From Devosia sp. 66-14 (GTDB taxonomy: Bacteria; Pseudomonadota; Alphaproteobacteria; Rhizobiales; Devosiaceae): a stretch of DNA of 64,000 bases. The notes beneath the pieces are model-generated. The model did no database searches, was not told the DNA's origin, and saw only the letters and a list, made by a program, of their open reading frames with translations. A program made the position numbers and the translations under genes. Every line of letters starts with the position of its first letter. Positions within the stretch are counted from its first letter, which is position 1. Positions 57,036 through 64,000 of this stretch are shown here, piece after piece. Location of the stretch: the NCBI GenBank assembly GCA_001899085.1, contig MKVB01000002.1, forward strand, positions 202,440-266,439, written 5' to 3'.

Positions 57036-58082
57036 TCAGCGCACCACGCTCAGGCGTGGCGAATGCGGCTTGTCGGCCTTGGACCAGCCGAGGGAGGGCG
57101 CGACTTTTTCGGCGATCAACTCGATCGAGCGCAGCACCAGCTCGTGCGGCGGATCGACCGAGTGCACCTGGAAGACGATGTCGGTGACCCGTGGCAACGT
57201 GGTGTCGCGATGGAGGGTCTCGAGCACGTCGTCGACCGTCCCGACATGCGTATCGGTGGCGGCAATCAGATCATCGAGATCGTCGCTTTCGAAGCGGTGG
57301 CCGCCTTTGGCGAGACCGATGGCGGCCTTTTTCAGGCCAACTGCGGCGTAGCGGCGGGCTTCCTCGCGGTTGTCGGCGACGAACAGGGTGCGCGAAGCGA
57401 CGATGCGCGGCGCGATCTCGCGCGGCAGATGCTCGAAATAGCCGTCGATGATCGGGTGCTGCAGGTCGGGCAGGGTGGTCTTGGGTGCGTCGGCCGGGCG
57501 GGGCTGGGTGCGTGACAGCATCAGGCCATCGCCGGCCTTGCCGGCACGGATGCCGCCGGCGACCGAGAAAGTGGCCTGCCAGAAGCGCTCGAGCAGGTGC
57601 GGCGCCGCCGGATAGAGCTTGACGTCGCCGACGATGGGCGAGCCGGAGAGCGCGGTGCGGAAGGTTGCGAGATGGCGCTCGTAAATGGCGGCCTTGTCCT
57701 TCACGTCATAGCCGAAGGCCGTGAATGAATCCGGGGTGCCGCCCGAGCCGGTGCCGAGCTCCAGCCGCCCGCCCGACAACAGGTCGAGCACCGCCGCATC
57801 CTCGGCAGCGCGGATGGCGCTCTCGAGCGGCAGGGTGATGATGCCGGTCCCGAGCCGGATGCGGGTGGTGCGCGCCGCCACGTAGGAGAGGAACACCAAA
57901 GGCGAGGGCAGCCCGCCTTCATCGCGGTGGAAATGGTGCTGAGCAACCCAGGCGCTGTCGAAGCCATTGGCCTCGGCGTGGACGATCTGGGTGGCGGCAT
58001 TGTGGTAGCGCTCGCCGGCGCTGGTGTCGTCGAGCAGCCGGGTGAAGAAGCCGAGGCGCTTGGGGAGTATGGTATCAGACAT
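57036..58082 (-). CDS. FMN-dependent luciferase-like monooxygenase, KPN_01858 family
   Basis: 348 aa, bacterial luciferase/LLM TIM barrel. [51 protein letters not shown] gives the substrate/FMN face with the paired histidines; [41 protein letters not shown] holds the FMN-phosphate loop. It would use FMNH2 from a separate reductase, not encoded here. Relatives cleave sulfonates, chelators or sulfides. Its start overlaps the ATPase stop by eight bases, tying it to the importer. Confidence 0.88.
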   Translation of the reverse strand: MSDTILPKRLGFFTRLLDDTSAGERYHNAATQIVHAEANGFDSAWVAQHHFHRDEGGLPSPLVFLSYVAARTTRIRLGTGIITLPLESAIRAAEDAAVLDLLSGGRLELGTGSGGTPDSFTAFGYDVKDKAAIYERHLATFRTALSGSPIVGDVKLYPAAPHLLERFWQATFSVAGGIRAGKAGDGLMLSRTQPRPADAPKTTLPDLQHPIIDGYFEHLPREIAPRIVASRTLFVADNREEARRYAAVGLKKAAIGLAKGGHRFESDDLDDLIAATDTHVGTVDDVLETLHRDTTLPRVTDIVFQVHSVDPPHELVLRSIELIAEKVAPSLGWSKADKPHSPRLSVVR

Positions 58083-59700
58083 GGGCGAGGCTCCGTTGGC
58101 CGGGAATGGCGTCGATCAGTTCGCGTGTGTAAGGGCTCTGCGGATTGCGGAAGACCTCGGCGACCGGCCCGGTTTCCACCTGTTTGCCGTTCTGCAGCAC
58201 CGACACGGTGTCGGAGATCTGCCGCACCACGGCGAGGTCGTGCGAGACGAACAGGTAGGTGAGGCCGCGCTCGCGCTGCAGCTCGTCGAGGAGCTTCAGG
58301 ATCTGCGCCTGCACGGTCACGTCGAGGGCCGATACCGCCTCGTCGAGCACCACCACCTCCGGGTCGAGCACCAGGGCGCGAGCAATGGCGACGCGCTGCC
58401 GCTGCCCGCCTGAGAGGGCGCGCGGCCGGCGCTGGCGTAGAGCTTCGGGCAGGCCGACTCGCTCCAGCAACGCGTTGACCTTCTTCGCGCGCCCTGCCGC
58501 ATCGAGCCGGCCGAAATTGCGCAGCGGCTCCTCGACAATCGAGAACACCGTCTGGCGCGGATCGAGCGAGGAGAAGGGGTTCTGGTAGACCAGCTGGATC
58601 TTCTGGCGGAACTGGCGCAGCGCCTCGCCGGTGAGCGTGGCAATATCGGTGCCGGCGATGCTGATCCGACCGGAAGTGGGGCGGCCGAAACCGACGACGT
58701 CGCGTACCGTGGTGGTCTTGCCCGAGCCGGACTCGCCGACAATGGCATGGGTGGTGCCGCGGCGGACCGCGAAGGAGATGTCGTCGACGGCGCGGAAGGT
58801 CTTCCGGCCATCGGCATGGAAGTCGTGGACGAGGTTTTCGACCAGGATTGCATCCTCACTCGCCGGGATGACAGCCAGCGGGTGGGGCGAGCGCTCCCCT
58901 CTGGTCCCAGCCGAGAGCGAGGGGGCGTCGGCGAGCAGTTGCCGGGCGTAGGCGCTTTGCGGCGCCGCCAGCAGCTCACGCGCCACACCGGCTTCCTGGA
59001 TGCGACCGCCCTGCAGCACGACGATACGGTCGGCCCGGTCGGCGGCAACGCCGAGATCGTGCGTCACCAGCAGCACCGCGGTGCCGGTGTCGCGGCGCAA
59101 CTCATCGATCAGGTCGAGGATGCGGCGCTGCACGGTGACGTCGAGCGCGCTGGTCGGCTCGTCGGCAATGATCAGTTGCGGCTTCAGCGCGATGGCGATG
59201 GCGATCAGCACGCGCTGTTTCATGCCGCCGGAGAGTTCGTGCGGGTATTGCCGGGCCCGGAGCTCGGGGTCGGACAGGCCGACGCGGGCCAGCAGTTCAA
59301 TCACCCGCGCCGCGATCACCTTGCCGTCGCGTTCGCCGTGGATGCGGAGGATTTCTCCGACCTGCGCGCCAACCGTCTTCACCGGGTTCAGCGAGCTGGT
59401 GGGATCCTGCGGGATCAGGCTGATCTGGCGGCCGCGAATGGCGTCGAAGCGCTTGCCGGTCCAGCGCGAGATATCCTCGCCGTTGAGCCGGATGGCGCCA
59501 TGGTCGATGCGGCCGTTGTCGGGCAGGAGGCCGATCACCGCCTGGGCGGTGGTGGTCTTGCCCGAACCGGACTCGCCGACCAGCGCCACCACCTCGCCGG
59601 GCTCGACGGTGAAGCTCACATCGTGGGTGACGCGGGCATAGCGGTCGGCTTCCTTATAGGCGACGGCGAGGTTTTCAACCGAGAGAAGCGGTGTGCTCAT
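58075..59700 (-). CDS. ABC importer ATPase, two nucleotide-binding domains fused (DppD-DppF type)
   Basis: 541 aa. The first ATPase has [29 protein letters not shown] and [11 protein letters not shown]. The second has [29 protein letters not shown] and [11 protein letters not shown]. Both are complete, so this one protein replaces the OppD/OppF pair encoded separately in the other importer. In the second Walker B region DEAVSALD replaces the more usual DEPVSALD. ATG 59700 follows GGGGAAGG. Confidence 0.93.
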   Translation of the reverse strand: MSTPLLSVENLAVAYKEADRYARVTHDVSFTVEPGEVVALVGESGSGKTTTAQAVIGLLPDNGRIDHGAIRLNGEDISRWTGKRFDAIRGRQISLIPQDPTSSLNPVKTVGAQVGEILRIHGERDGKVIAARVIELLARVGLSDPELRARQYPHELSGGMKQRVLIAIAIALKPQLIIADEPTSALDVTVQRRILDLIDELRRDTGTAVLLVTHDLGVAADRADRIVVLQGGRIQEAGVARELLAAPQSAYARQLLADAPSLSAGTRGERSPHPLAVIPASEDAILVENLVHDFHADGRKTFRAVDDISFAVRRGTTHAIVGESGSGKTTTVRDVVGFGRPTSGRISIAGTDIATLTGEALRQFRQKIQLVYQNPFSSLDPRQTVFSIVEEPLRNFGRLDAAGRAKKVNALLERVGLPEALRQRRPRALSGGQRQRVAIARALVLDPEVVVLDEAVSALDVTVQAQILKLLDELQRERGLTYLFVSHDLAVVRQISDTVSVLQNGKQVETGPVAEVFRNPQSPYTRELIDAIPGQRSLAHV

Positions 59701-60569
59701 CGTCCAACCTTCCCCAGCGCCTGGCTGATGCGGTTGGCCGACAGCACGACCAGCACGACGACGAGACCCGGGGCGGTGGTCAGCCACCAGGCGGTCGAGA
59801 TGTAGTTGCGGCCTTCAGCGATCAGGAGGCCCCATTCCGGTGTCGGCGGTGGTGCGCCATAGCCGAGAAAGCCAAGGGTGGAGATGGCGAGGATGGCGCC
59901 GCCGAACTGCAGGGCGGCGAGCGCCAGCACCGAGGTCAGCGAGTTGGGCAGCACATGCCGCCACAGCACGGACAGGAAGGTGCCGCCGCTGCCGAACGCT
60001 GCCTCGACATACTCGGAGCGCCGCACCCGCACCACTTCGGAGCGCGACAGGCGGGCGAAGCCGGCGACCGAGGTGATGCCCACGGCGATCGCCGCATTCA
60101 CCGTGCCGAAGCCCAGGAGGATGATGATCGACAGCATCAGCAGCAGGCCGGGGATCGACAGCAGCACGTCGACGAGGCGCATCACCGCCTCTTCGACCAG
60201 CCCACCGACGGCACCGGCGAACAGCCCCAGCGTGGTGCCGACGACGAGGCCGACCAGCACCGCGACAAAGGCACCGGTCAGCGAGTGCACCGCGCCATAG
60301 ACGATGCGGGCGAAGAGGTCGCGACCCAGCGCATCGGTGCCGAGGATGTGGAGCAGGCTCGGCGCCTTGAGCTTTTCGGCCGGCACGCCCTGCACCGGGC
60401 TGAAGCTGGTGAACAGCGAGGGCGCCAGCGCGAACAGCACCACCAGAGCGATGACGCCCCAGGCCAGCACCAGGCTGGGCGAGACGCCGCGCAAGCGCTG
60501 CAGCAGCGGGTTGCTCGAGGCGTTGCGCGGCTTACTGACGAGGATGTCGGTGGATCCGATGCTGGTCAT
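59697..60569 (-). CDS. Peptide-type ABC importer permease (OppC/DppC class)
   Basis: 290 aa. HILGTDALGRDLFARIVYGAVHSLTGAFVAVLVG is the class signature near 70-100, and EYVEAAFGSGGTFLSVLWRHVLPN is the EAA loop. Six hydrophobic segments. ATG 60569 (MTSIGSTDIL) is preferred because the upstream part of the frame overlaps the other permease and looks non-coding. Overlaps both neighbours by four bases (ATGA). Confidence 0.92.
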   Translation of the reverse strand: MTSIGSTDILVSKPRNASSNPLLQRLRGVSPSLVLAWGVIALVVLFALAPSLFTSFSPVQGVPAEKLKAPSLLHILGTDALGRDLFARIVYGAVHSLTGAFVAVLVGLVVGTTLGLFAGAVGGLVEEAVMRLVDVLLSIPGLLLMLSIIILLGFGTVNAAIAVGITSVAGFARLSRSEVVRVRRSEYVEAAFGSGGTFLSVLWRHVLPNSLTSVLALAALQFGGAILAISTLGFLGYGAPPPTPEWGLLIAEGRNYISTAWWLTTAPGLVVVLVVLSANRISQALGKVGR

Positions 60570-61510
60570 GCTGGGGCACCCTTCAGGCGGCGAAGACGGG
60601 GGTCGAAAACGGGGTAGAGCAGGTCGACGATGAGGTTCACCGCAACGAACGAGAGGGCGGAGAACACGACGATCGCCTGGATCACCGAGGTGTCCTGGAA
60701 GCGCACCGAGCGTTCCGTCAGCCCGCCAATGCCGTTGAGGCCGAACACCGTTTCGGTAATCACCGCGCCGGCCAGCAATTCGCCGAACAGGATGCCGGCA
60801 ATGGTGAGCGTCGGCAGCAGGGCGTTCTTCACCACATGCCGCCACAGCACCCAGCTGGGCGAGGCGCCCTTGGCGCGGGCGACGGCGACGAAGGGCTGGG
60901 TGGAGACTTCGTCGATATTGCGGATCAGGATCTGCGCGAGCGGCGCCGAGATCGGGATGGCGAGGGTGATCACCGGCAGGATCAGCCCCTCGAACTCGCC
61001 GGGGTTGATCACCGAAATCCATCTGAGTCGGAACGAGAAGATCTGGATCAGCATGATGCCGAGCCAGAACACCGGCAGCGACACGAACAGCGACGGGATC
61101 GACTGGATGGCGGTGCGGAGCCAGGCGAAGGGGGCGAGCGTTGCCAGGAAAGCAAGGCCGAGCGCGATGAGCACTGCGAGAGTGAAGCCGAGGCTCGCGA
61201 GCCGCGCCGTCGCCGGCAGGTTGGCCAACAGCTCATGGGCAACCGGTACGCTACCGACGACCGAGTAGCCGAAATTGCCGGTGAGGAAATTGCCCAGAGC
61301 CTGCAGGTATTGCTGCCACAGCGGACTGTCGACGCCATAGGCGTCGCGGAGCGCGGCGATCTGTTCCGGGCCGAGGCCCAGTTCAGGGTTCTGGAACTTG
61401 ATCAGGATCGCGTCACCGGGCAGCGCCTGCAGCAACAGGAACGAGGCGGTGAAGGCGATCCAGAGGACGAGCAGGGCCTGCCCGATCCGGCCGATGATGT
61501 AGCGCGACAT
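60566..61510 (-). CDS. Peptide-type ABC importer permease (OppB/DppB class)
   Basis: 314 aa. It begins MSRYIIGRIGQALLVLWIAF, the usual OppB/DppB first helix, then LQALPGDAI, a long loop, and the EAA loop AVARAKGASPSWVLWRHVVKNALLP. It forms the channel with the following gene. Confidence 0.92.
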   Translation of the reverse strand: MSRYIIGRIGQALLVLWIAFTASFLLLQALPGDAILIKFQNPELGLGPEQIAALRDAYGVDSPLWQQYLQALGNFLTGNFGYSVVGSVPVAHELLANLPATARLASLGFTLAVLIALGLAFLATLAPFAWLRTAIQSIPSLFVSLPVFWLGIMLIQIFSFRLRWISVINPGEFEGLILPVITLAIPISAPLAQILIRNIDEVSTQPFVAVARAKGASPSWVLWRHVVKNALLPTLTIAGILFGELLAGAVITETVFGLNGIGGLTERSVRFQDTSVIQAIVVFSALSFVAVNLIVDLLYPVFDPRLRRLKGAPA

Positions 61511-61537
61511 GACGGCGCTCCAGAATGAGGGGAAAGT

Positions 61538-61557
61538 CCCGGGCGTTGCCGCCCGGG
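61538..61557 (-). promoter_or_regulatory. Stem-loop between binding-protein and permease genes
   Basis: CCCGGGCG pairs perfectly with CGCCCGGG around four bases. On the minus strand ACTTTCC follows, not a T tract. It occupies the same place as the stem at 43393 in the opp operon, and may stabilise the binding-protein mRNA. Confidence 0.55.
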
Positions 61558-61566
61558 AAGCAAGGG

Positions 61567-63198
61567 TCAGCGGGTGAGCCAGACGTTGTAGAAGCTCGGG
61601 CGGCCCACCGCCTCGAAGCCCAGCCCGTGCACGTAGGGCGCGGTGGCGAAGGCCTGCGGCTCCTCGAAGAACGGGATGATGTAGGCCTGGTCGAGCACGT
61701 AGCCCTGGATCTCGCCGGCAATGGCGAGGCGCTTGGCGCGGTCGGTCTCGGAGGCAAGGCCCTCCAGCAGGCCGTTCAGCTTGTCGTCGACGAAGCCCTG
61801 GACCTTGTCGCTCGAGCCACCCTTCTGCAGTAGCCAGTCGCGGTTCTTGGGATAGAAACCGGACTTGATCACGTCGGGGTCGGCGCGACCGACCATGGCT
61901 ACGGTGACCGGGGTTTTCAGCGGATCGAGCTGGTCGAGGGTGCGGCTGCCGGCGTCGCCGGCGAGCACGTTGAGCTTCACCCCGACCTGCGCCCATTGCT
62001 GGGCCACCAGCTGCAGCACGCCTTCATTCTGCGGCTGCGGCAGCGAGACATAGACGGTGAGGTCGAGCTTCTTGCCGTCCTTTTCGAGGATGCCGTCGGC
62101 GCCGGGCGTCCAGCCGGCTTCGGCAAACAGCGCTTTGGCCTTGTCCTGGTCGAACACCAGTTTGCTGGACTCATCGACATAGCCGGCGGCGTGCTGCGAG
62201 ATCACCGAGGTGGCGACCGGGTAGTTGGCCGAGAACAGCGTATCGACGATCTCCTGGCGGTTGGTGGCCAGGGTCAGCGCCTGGCGCACCTTGAGGTCGG
62301 CGACCAGCGGGTTGTCGGGACGGAAGGCGATCGAGTTGTTCACGCCGCGGGTGTTGGGCGCGAAGATCTCGAAGCCGGCATCGTTGACCTGCGGCTCGTC
62401 ATAGGCCTGGATCTGCCGGATGATGTCGGCCTGGCCGGAGAGCAGGCCGCCGATGCGGACGCTGTCTTCCGGGGTGATGAGGTACTTGATGCCGTCGAGG
62501 TAAGCGCGGCCCTGGTGCTCGAACTTTGCCGGACCCCAGTTGTAGTCGGCGCGAACCGTCAAGTTCAGTTCCTTGCCGAGCGTCTCGCTTGCCACCACGA
62601 AGGGGCCGGAGCCGATGATCTTGGTGGCGTCGCCGAGTTCATCATAGGGCAGCGCCAGAGTGGCCGGCGAAACGATACCCGAGCCGATCACCGCGGTGCC
62701 CTGGAGGAACCCCGGCGAGGGATGCTTGAAGTGGAACCTGACGGTGAGATCGTCGACCACTTCGGCGTGGTCGTAGTTGTTGATGACTTCCGAGACCGGG
62801 TATTTCAGCTCTTTGTTGCCGAGCCCGAAGGTGTCGTAGTTTACCGCGACCGCCTTGGCGTCGAGCGGCGTGCCGTCCGAGAAGGTGATCCCCGGTTTCA
62901 GCTTGAAGGTGTACTCGGTGGCGGTGTCGTTGACCTGCCACGACTCGGCCAGCCACGGCTCGATCTCGAGCGTTTCCGGGTTCTGGTAGGTCAGCTTGTC
63001 AGTGATCTGGTTGAGCACGCCGCCGTTCGGATAGAAGCCGCCGGCCGGGGGGTAGAGGTTGGTGTGCGCCTGCTGCTCGAGGTAGATCAGGGTGCCGCCC
63101 TGGACCGGTGCGTCCTGGGCAAAGCCGGGGCTGATGATGGTGCCGGCGAGCAGCAGGGCGGCAAGCGCTCCGAGCGTGCGGCGTCTGATTGGGGTCAC
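61567..63198 (-). CDS. ABC importer periplasmic binding protein, KPN_01854 family
   Basis: 543 aa from a GTG behind AAAGGATC. Signal peptide TPIRRRTLGALAALLLAGTI ends GFA-QDAPVQGG. SBP_bac_5 fold: GGTLIYLEQQAHTNLYPPAGGFYPNGGVLNQITDKL and KIIGSGPFVVASETLGKEL. The first gene of the operon, it sets the substrate of the linked importer. The family co-occurs with the luciferase-like monooxygenase and CMD proteins; its ligand is unknown. Confidence 0.9.
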   Translation of the reverse strand: MTPIRRRTLGALAALLLAGTIISPGFAQDAPVQGGTLIYLEQQAHTNLYPPAGGFYPNGGVLNQITDKLTYQNPETLEIEPWLAESWQVNDTATEYTFKLKPGITFSDGTPLDAKAVAVNYDTFGLGNKELKYPVSEVINNYDHAEVVDDLTVRFHFKHPSPGFLQGTAVIGSGIVSPATLALPYDELGDATKIIGSGPFVVASETLGKELNLTVRADYNWGPAKFEHQGRAYLDGIKYLITPEDSVRIGGLLSGQADIIRQIQAYDEPQVNDAGFEIFAPNTRGVNNSIAFRPDNPLVADLKVRQALTLATNRQEIVDTLFSANYPVATSVISQHAAGYVDESSKLVFDQDKAKALFAEAGWTPGADGILEKDGKKLDLTVYVSLPQPQNEGVLQLVAQQWAQVGVKLNVLAGDAGSRTLDQLDPLKTPVTVAMVGRADPDVIKSGFYPKNRDWLLQKGGSSDKVQGFVDDKLNGLLEGLASETDRAKRLAIAGEIQGYVLDQAYIIPFFEEPQAFATAPYVHGLGFEAVGRPSFYNVWLTR

Positions 63199-63287
63199 GG
63201 GTCCGATCCTTTCGGGTGAAATCTGGGGTTCCGAGGCAGGCCCGGAAGGTGCCCAGATCGTAGCCCGATCGGCCGTTCACTCAATAA

Positions 63288-63298
63288 TCCCTATGGGA
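63288..63298. promoter_or_regulatory. Possible operator upstream of the KPN_01854-type operon
   Basis: TCCC-TAT-GGGA inverted repeat in an AT-rich stretch about 90 bases before the binding-protein start, next to two ATAGAC copies (63302-63307, 63311-63316). On the minus strand TATCAT just before it could be a -10 box. Regulator unknown. Confidence 0.35.
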
Positions 63299-63487
63299 AT
63301 GATAGACTAAATAGACGAAAGTCGATGAGATTTGAATCACACGGTTTCGTCGCGGCGGAGAAAAAGGCCGAGGACCTTACCCGGCACAGGGCTGGCACAG
63401 GGCTGCCACCACCCGCCGGCAGCGCAGGCGAAGCGATCGCGGTGGATCAGCTCGACGCTCGCACGCCATCAGCCCCCTGGTCGGCAG

Positions 63488-64000
63488 TCACTCGGCGGCG
63501 GTCCGATCGGCGTAATCGGGCGCATCCGGGCTGCCCGGGGCGGTTTCGGCGCCGAGGTCCGGGAAGGCGACGATGCGCTGGTTGCGCAGATCCATGCGCA
63601 CCACCAGGAGGCCTCGTTCCTCGAAATAGGTGAGCAGGCGCCTGGCCCGGCCGGTCGAATGGGTGCCGTATGCCCGGGCGAGGGTGGCGTCCGAGGGGCA
63701 GGGCAGGGCTTCGACAGCGGCGCGGGCCAGCACCAGGAACACGCCTTGCACGTCGTCGGACAGCTGGGTCGAGAGCGCCAGCGCCGTCTGCCAGGACTCG
63801 GACTGGGCTGTCTCTTCGGCCACGCCGGCACGAACCACGGCGAGCTTCCTCCGGAAGGCGGGCAGCGCCAGCGCCTCGCCGGGGACGCGCCGGATGCGGC
63901 AGCGAACGAGGAAATCCTGGTACAGCACGGCGACCGAGCGATAGGCCGCGTCGCGATCTTCGAGCAGTTCGCGGACCACATCATCGACGGCGCGGTCGCG
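63488..64000 (-). CDS. Unidentified protein, 5' end cut by window edge
   Basis: The frame is open to the right edge (170 codons visible), so the true start lies outside. The last 60 residues (LPCPSDATLARAYGTHSTGRARRLLTYFEERGLLVVRMDLRNQRIVAFPDLG) look like a winged helix, with a possible recognition helix and a beta wing. The upstream part is helical. A DNA-binding regulator is a reasonable guess, and it precedes the ABC/monooxygenase operon on the same strand. I do not recognise the family. Confidence 0.6.
   Translation of the reverse strand, partial: RDRAVDDVVRELLEDRDAAYRSVAVLYQDFLVRCRIRRVPGEALALPAFRRKLAVVRAGVAEETAQSESWQTALALSTQLSDDVQGVFLVLARAAVEALPCPSDATLARAYGTHSTGRARRLLTYFEERGLLVVRMDLRNQRIVAFPDLGAETAPGSPDAPDYADRTAAE

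Overview
The window is GC-rich chromosomal DNA of an alphaproteobacterium, most likely of the order Hyphomicrobiales (Rhizobiales) and Devosia-like. This rests on a CpdR receiver, a GapR/DUF2312 nucleoid protein, the DUF1036-pyk pair, a cysteine-free 41-residue bL36, Omp25/RopB-like small barrels, a ROSE-type heat-shock leader and the Avi/KPN-type monooxygenase cluster. The lineage is inference; there is no rRNA to confirm it. There is no integrase, transposase, phage gene or CRISPR array.

Layout. 1-5750 (minus): glutamate synthase gltB, a 100-aa secreted protein and gltD (cut by the left edge), overlapping or nearly touching. 6332-13026: single genes, namely a two-domain cupin, a small membrane protein, dps, hsp20 with heat-shock promoter and RNA-thermometer leader, a hydrolase, hisN, N-formylglutamate amidohydrolase and cpdR. 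Two structured stretches ending in strong terminators (about 9085-9240 and 11373-11518) look like small RNAs. 13130-13502: two tRNA-Val genes with their own promoter and terminator. 13845-19908: a tandem array of six intact small outer-membrane barrel genes plus a 5'-truncated relic, each followed by a terminator. 19962-33112: prfC, a DUF2167 protein with a membrane partner, an ABC half-transporter, an aldo/keto reductase, an M16C protease, a cNMP-binding protein, and a DNA-repair exonuclease/ATP-dependent ligase pair followed by a UVR-motif protein.

33278-41551: a fatty-acid beta-oxidation locus. merR and fadD diverge from fadE-fadJ-fadI. Both promoters carry the same inverted repeat, TTGACG-N4-CGTCAA, overlapping the -35 box; a third copy lies after fadI and before an oligopeptide ABC operon (oppABCDF, 41764-47351). 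47372-55731: a receiver protein, rpmJ, an SRPBCC protein, an M20 peptidase, pyk with DUF1036, gapR and an MHYT-PAS-GGDEF-EAL protein.

55750-63198 (minus): a compact operon encoding a second peptide-type ABC importer, a luciferase-like FMN monooxygenase and two AhpD/CMD-like proteins. This matches the Avi_7169/Avi_7170/KPN_0185x gene set, whose substrate is unknown. It is the best candidate for an undescribed uptake-and-oxidation pathway. The right edge cuts an unidentified gene upstream of it.
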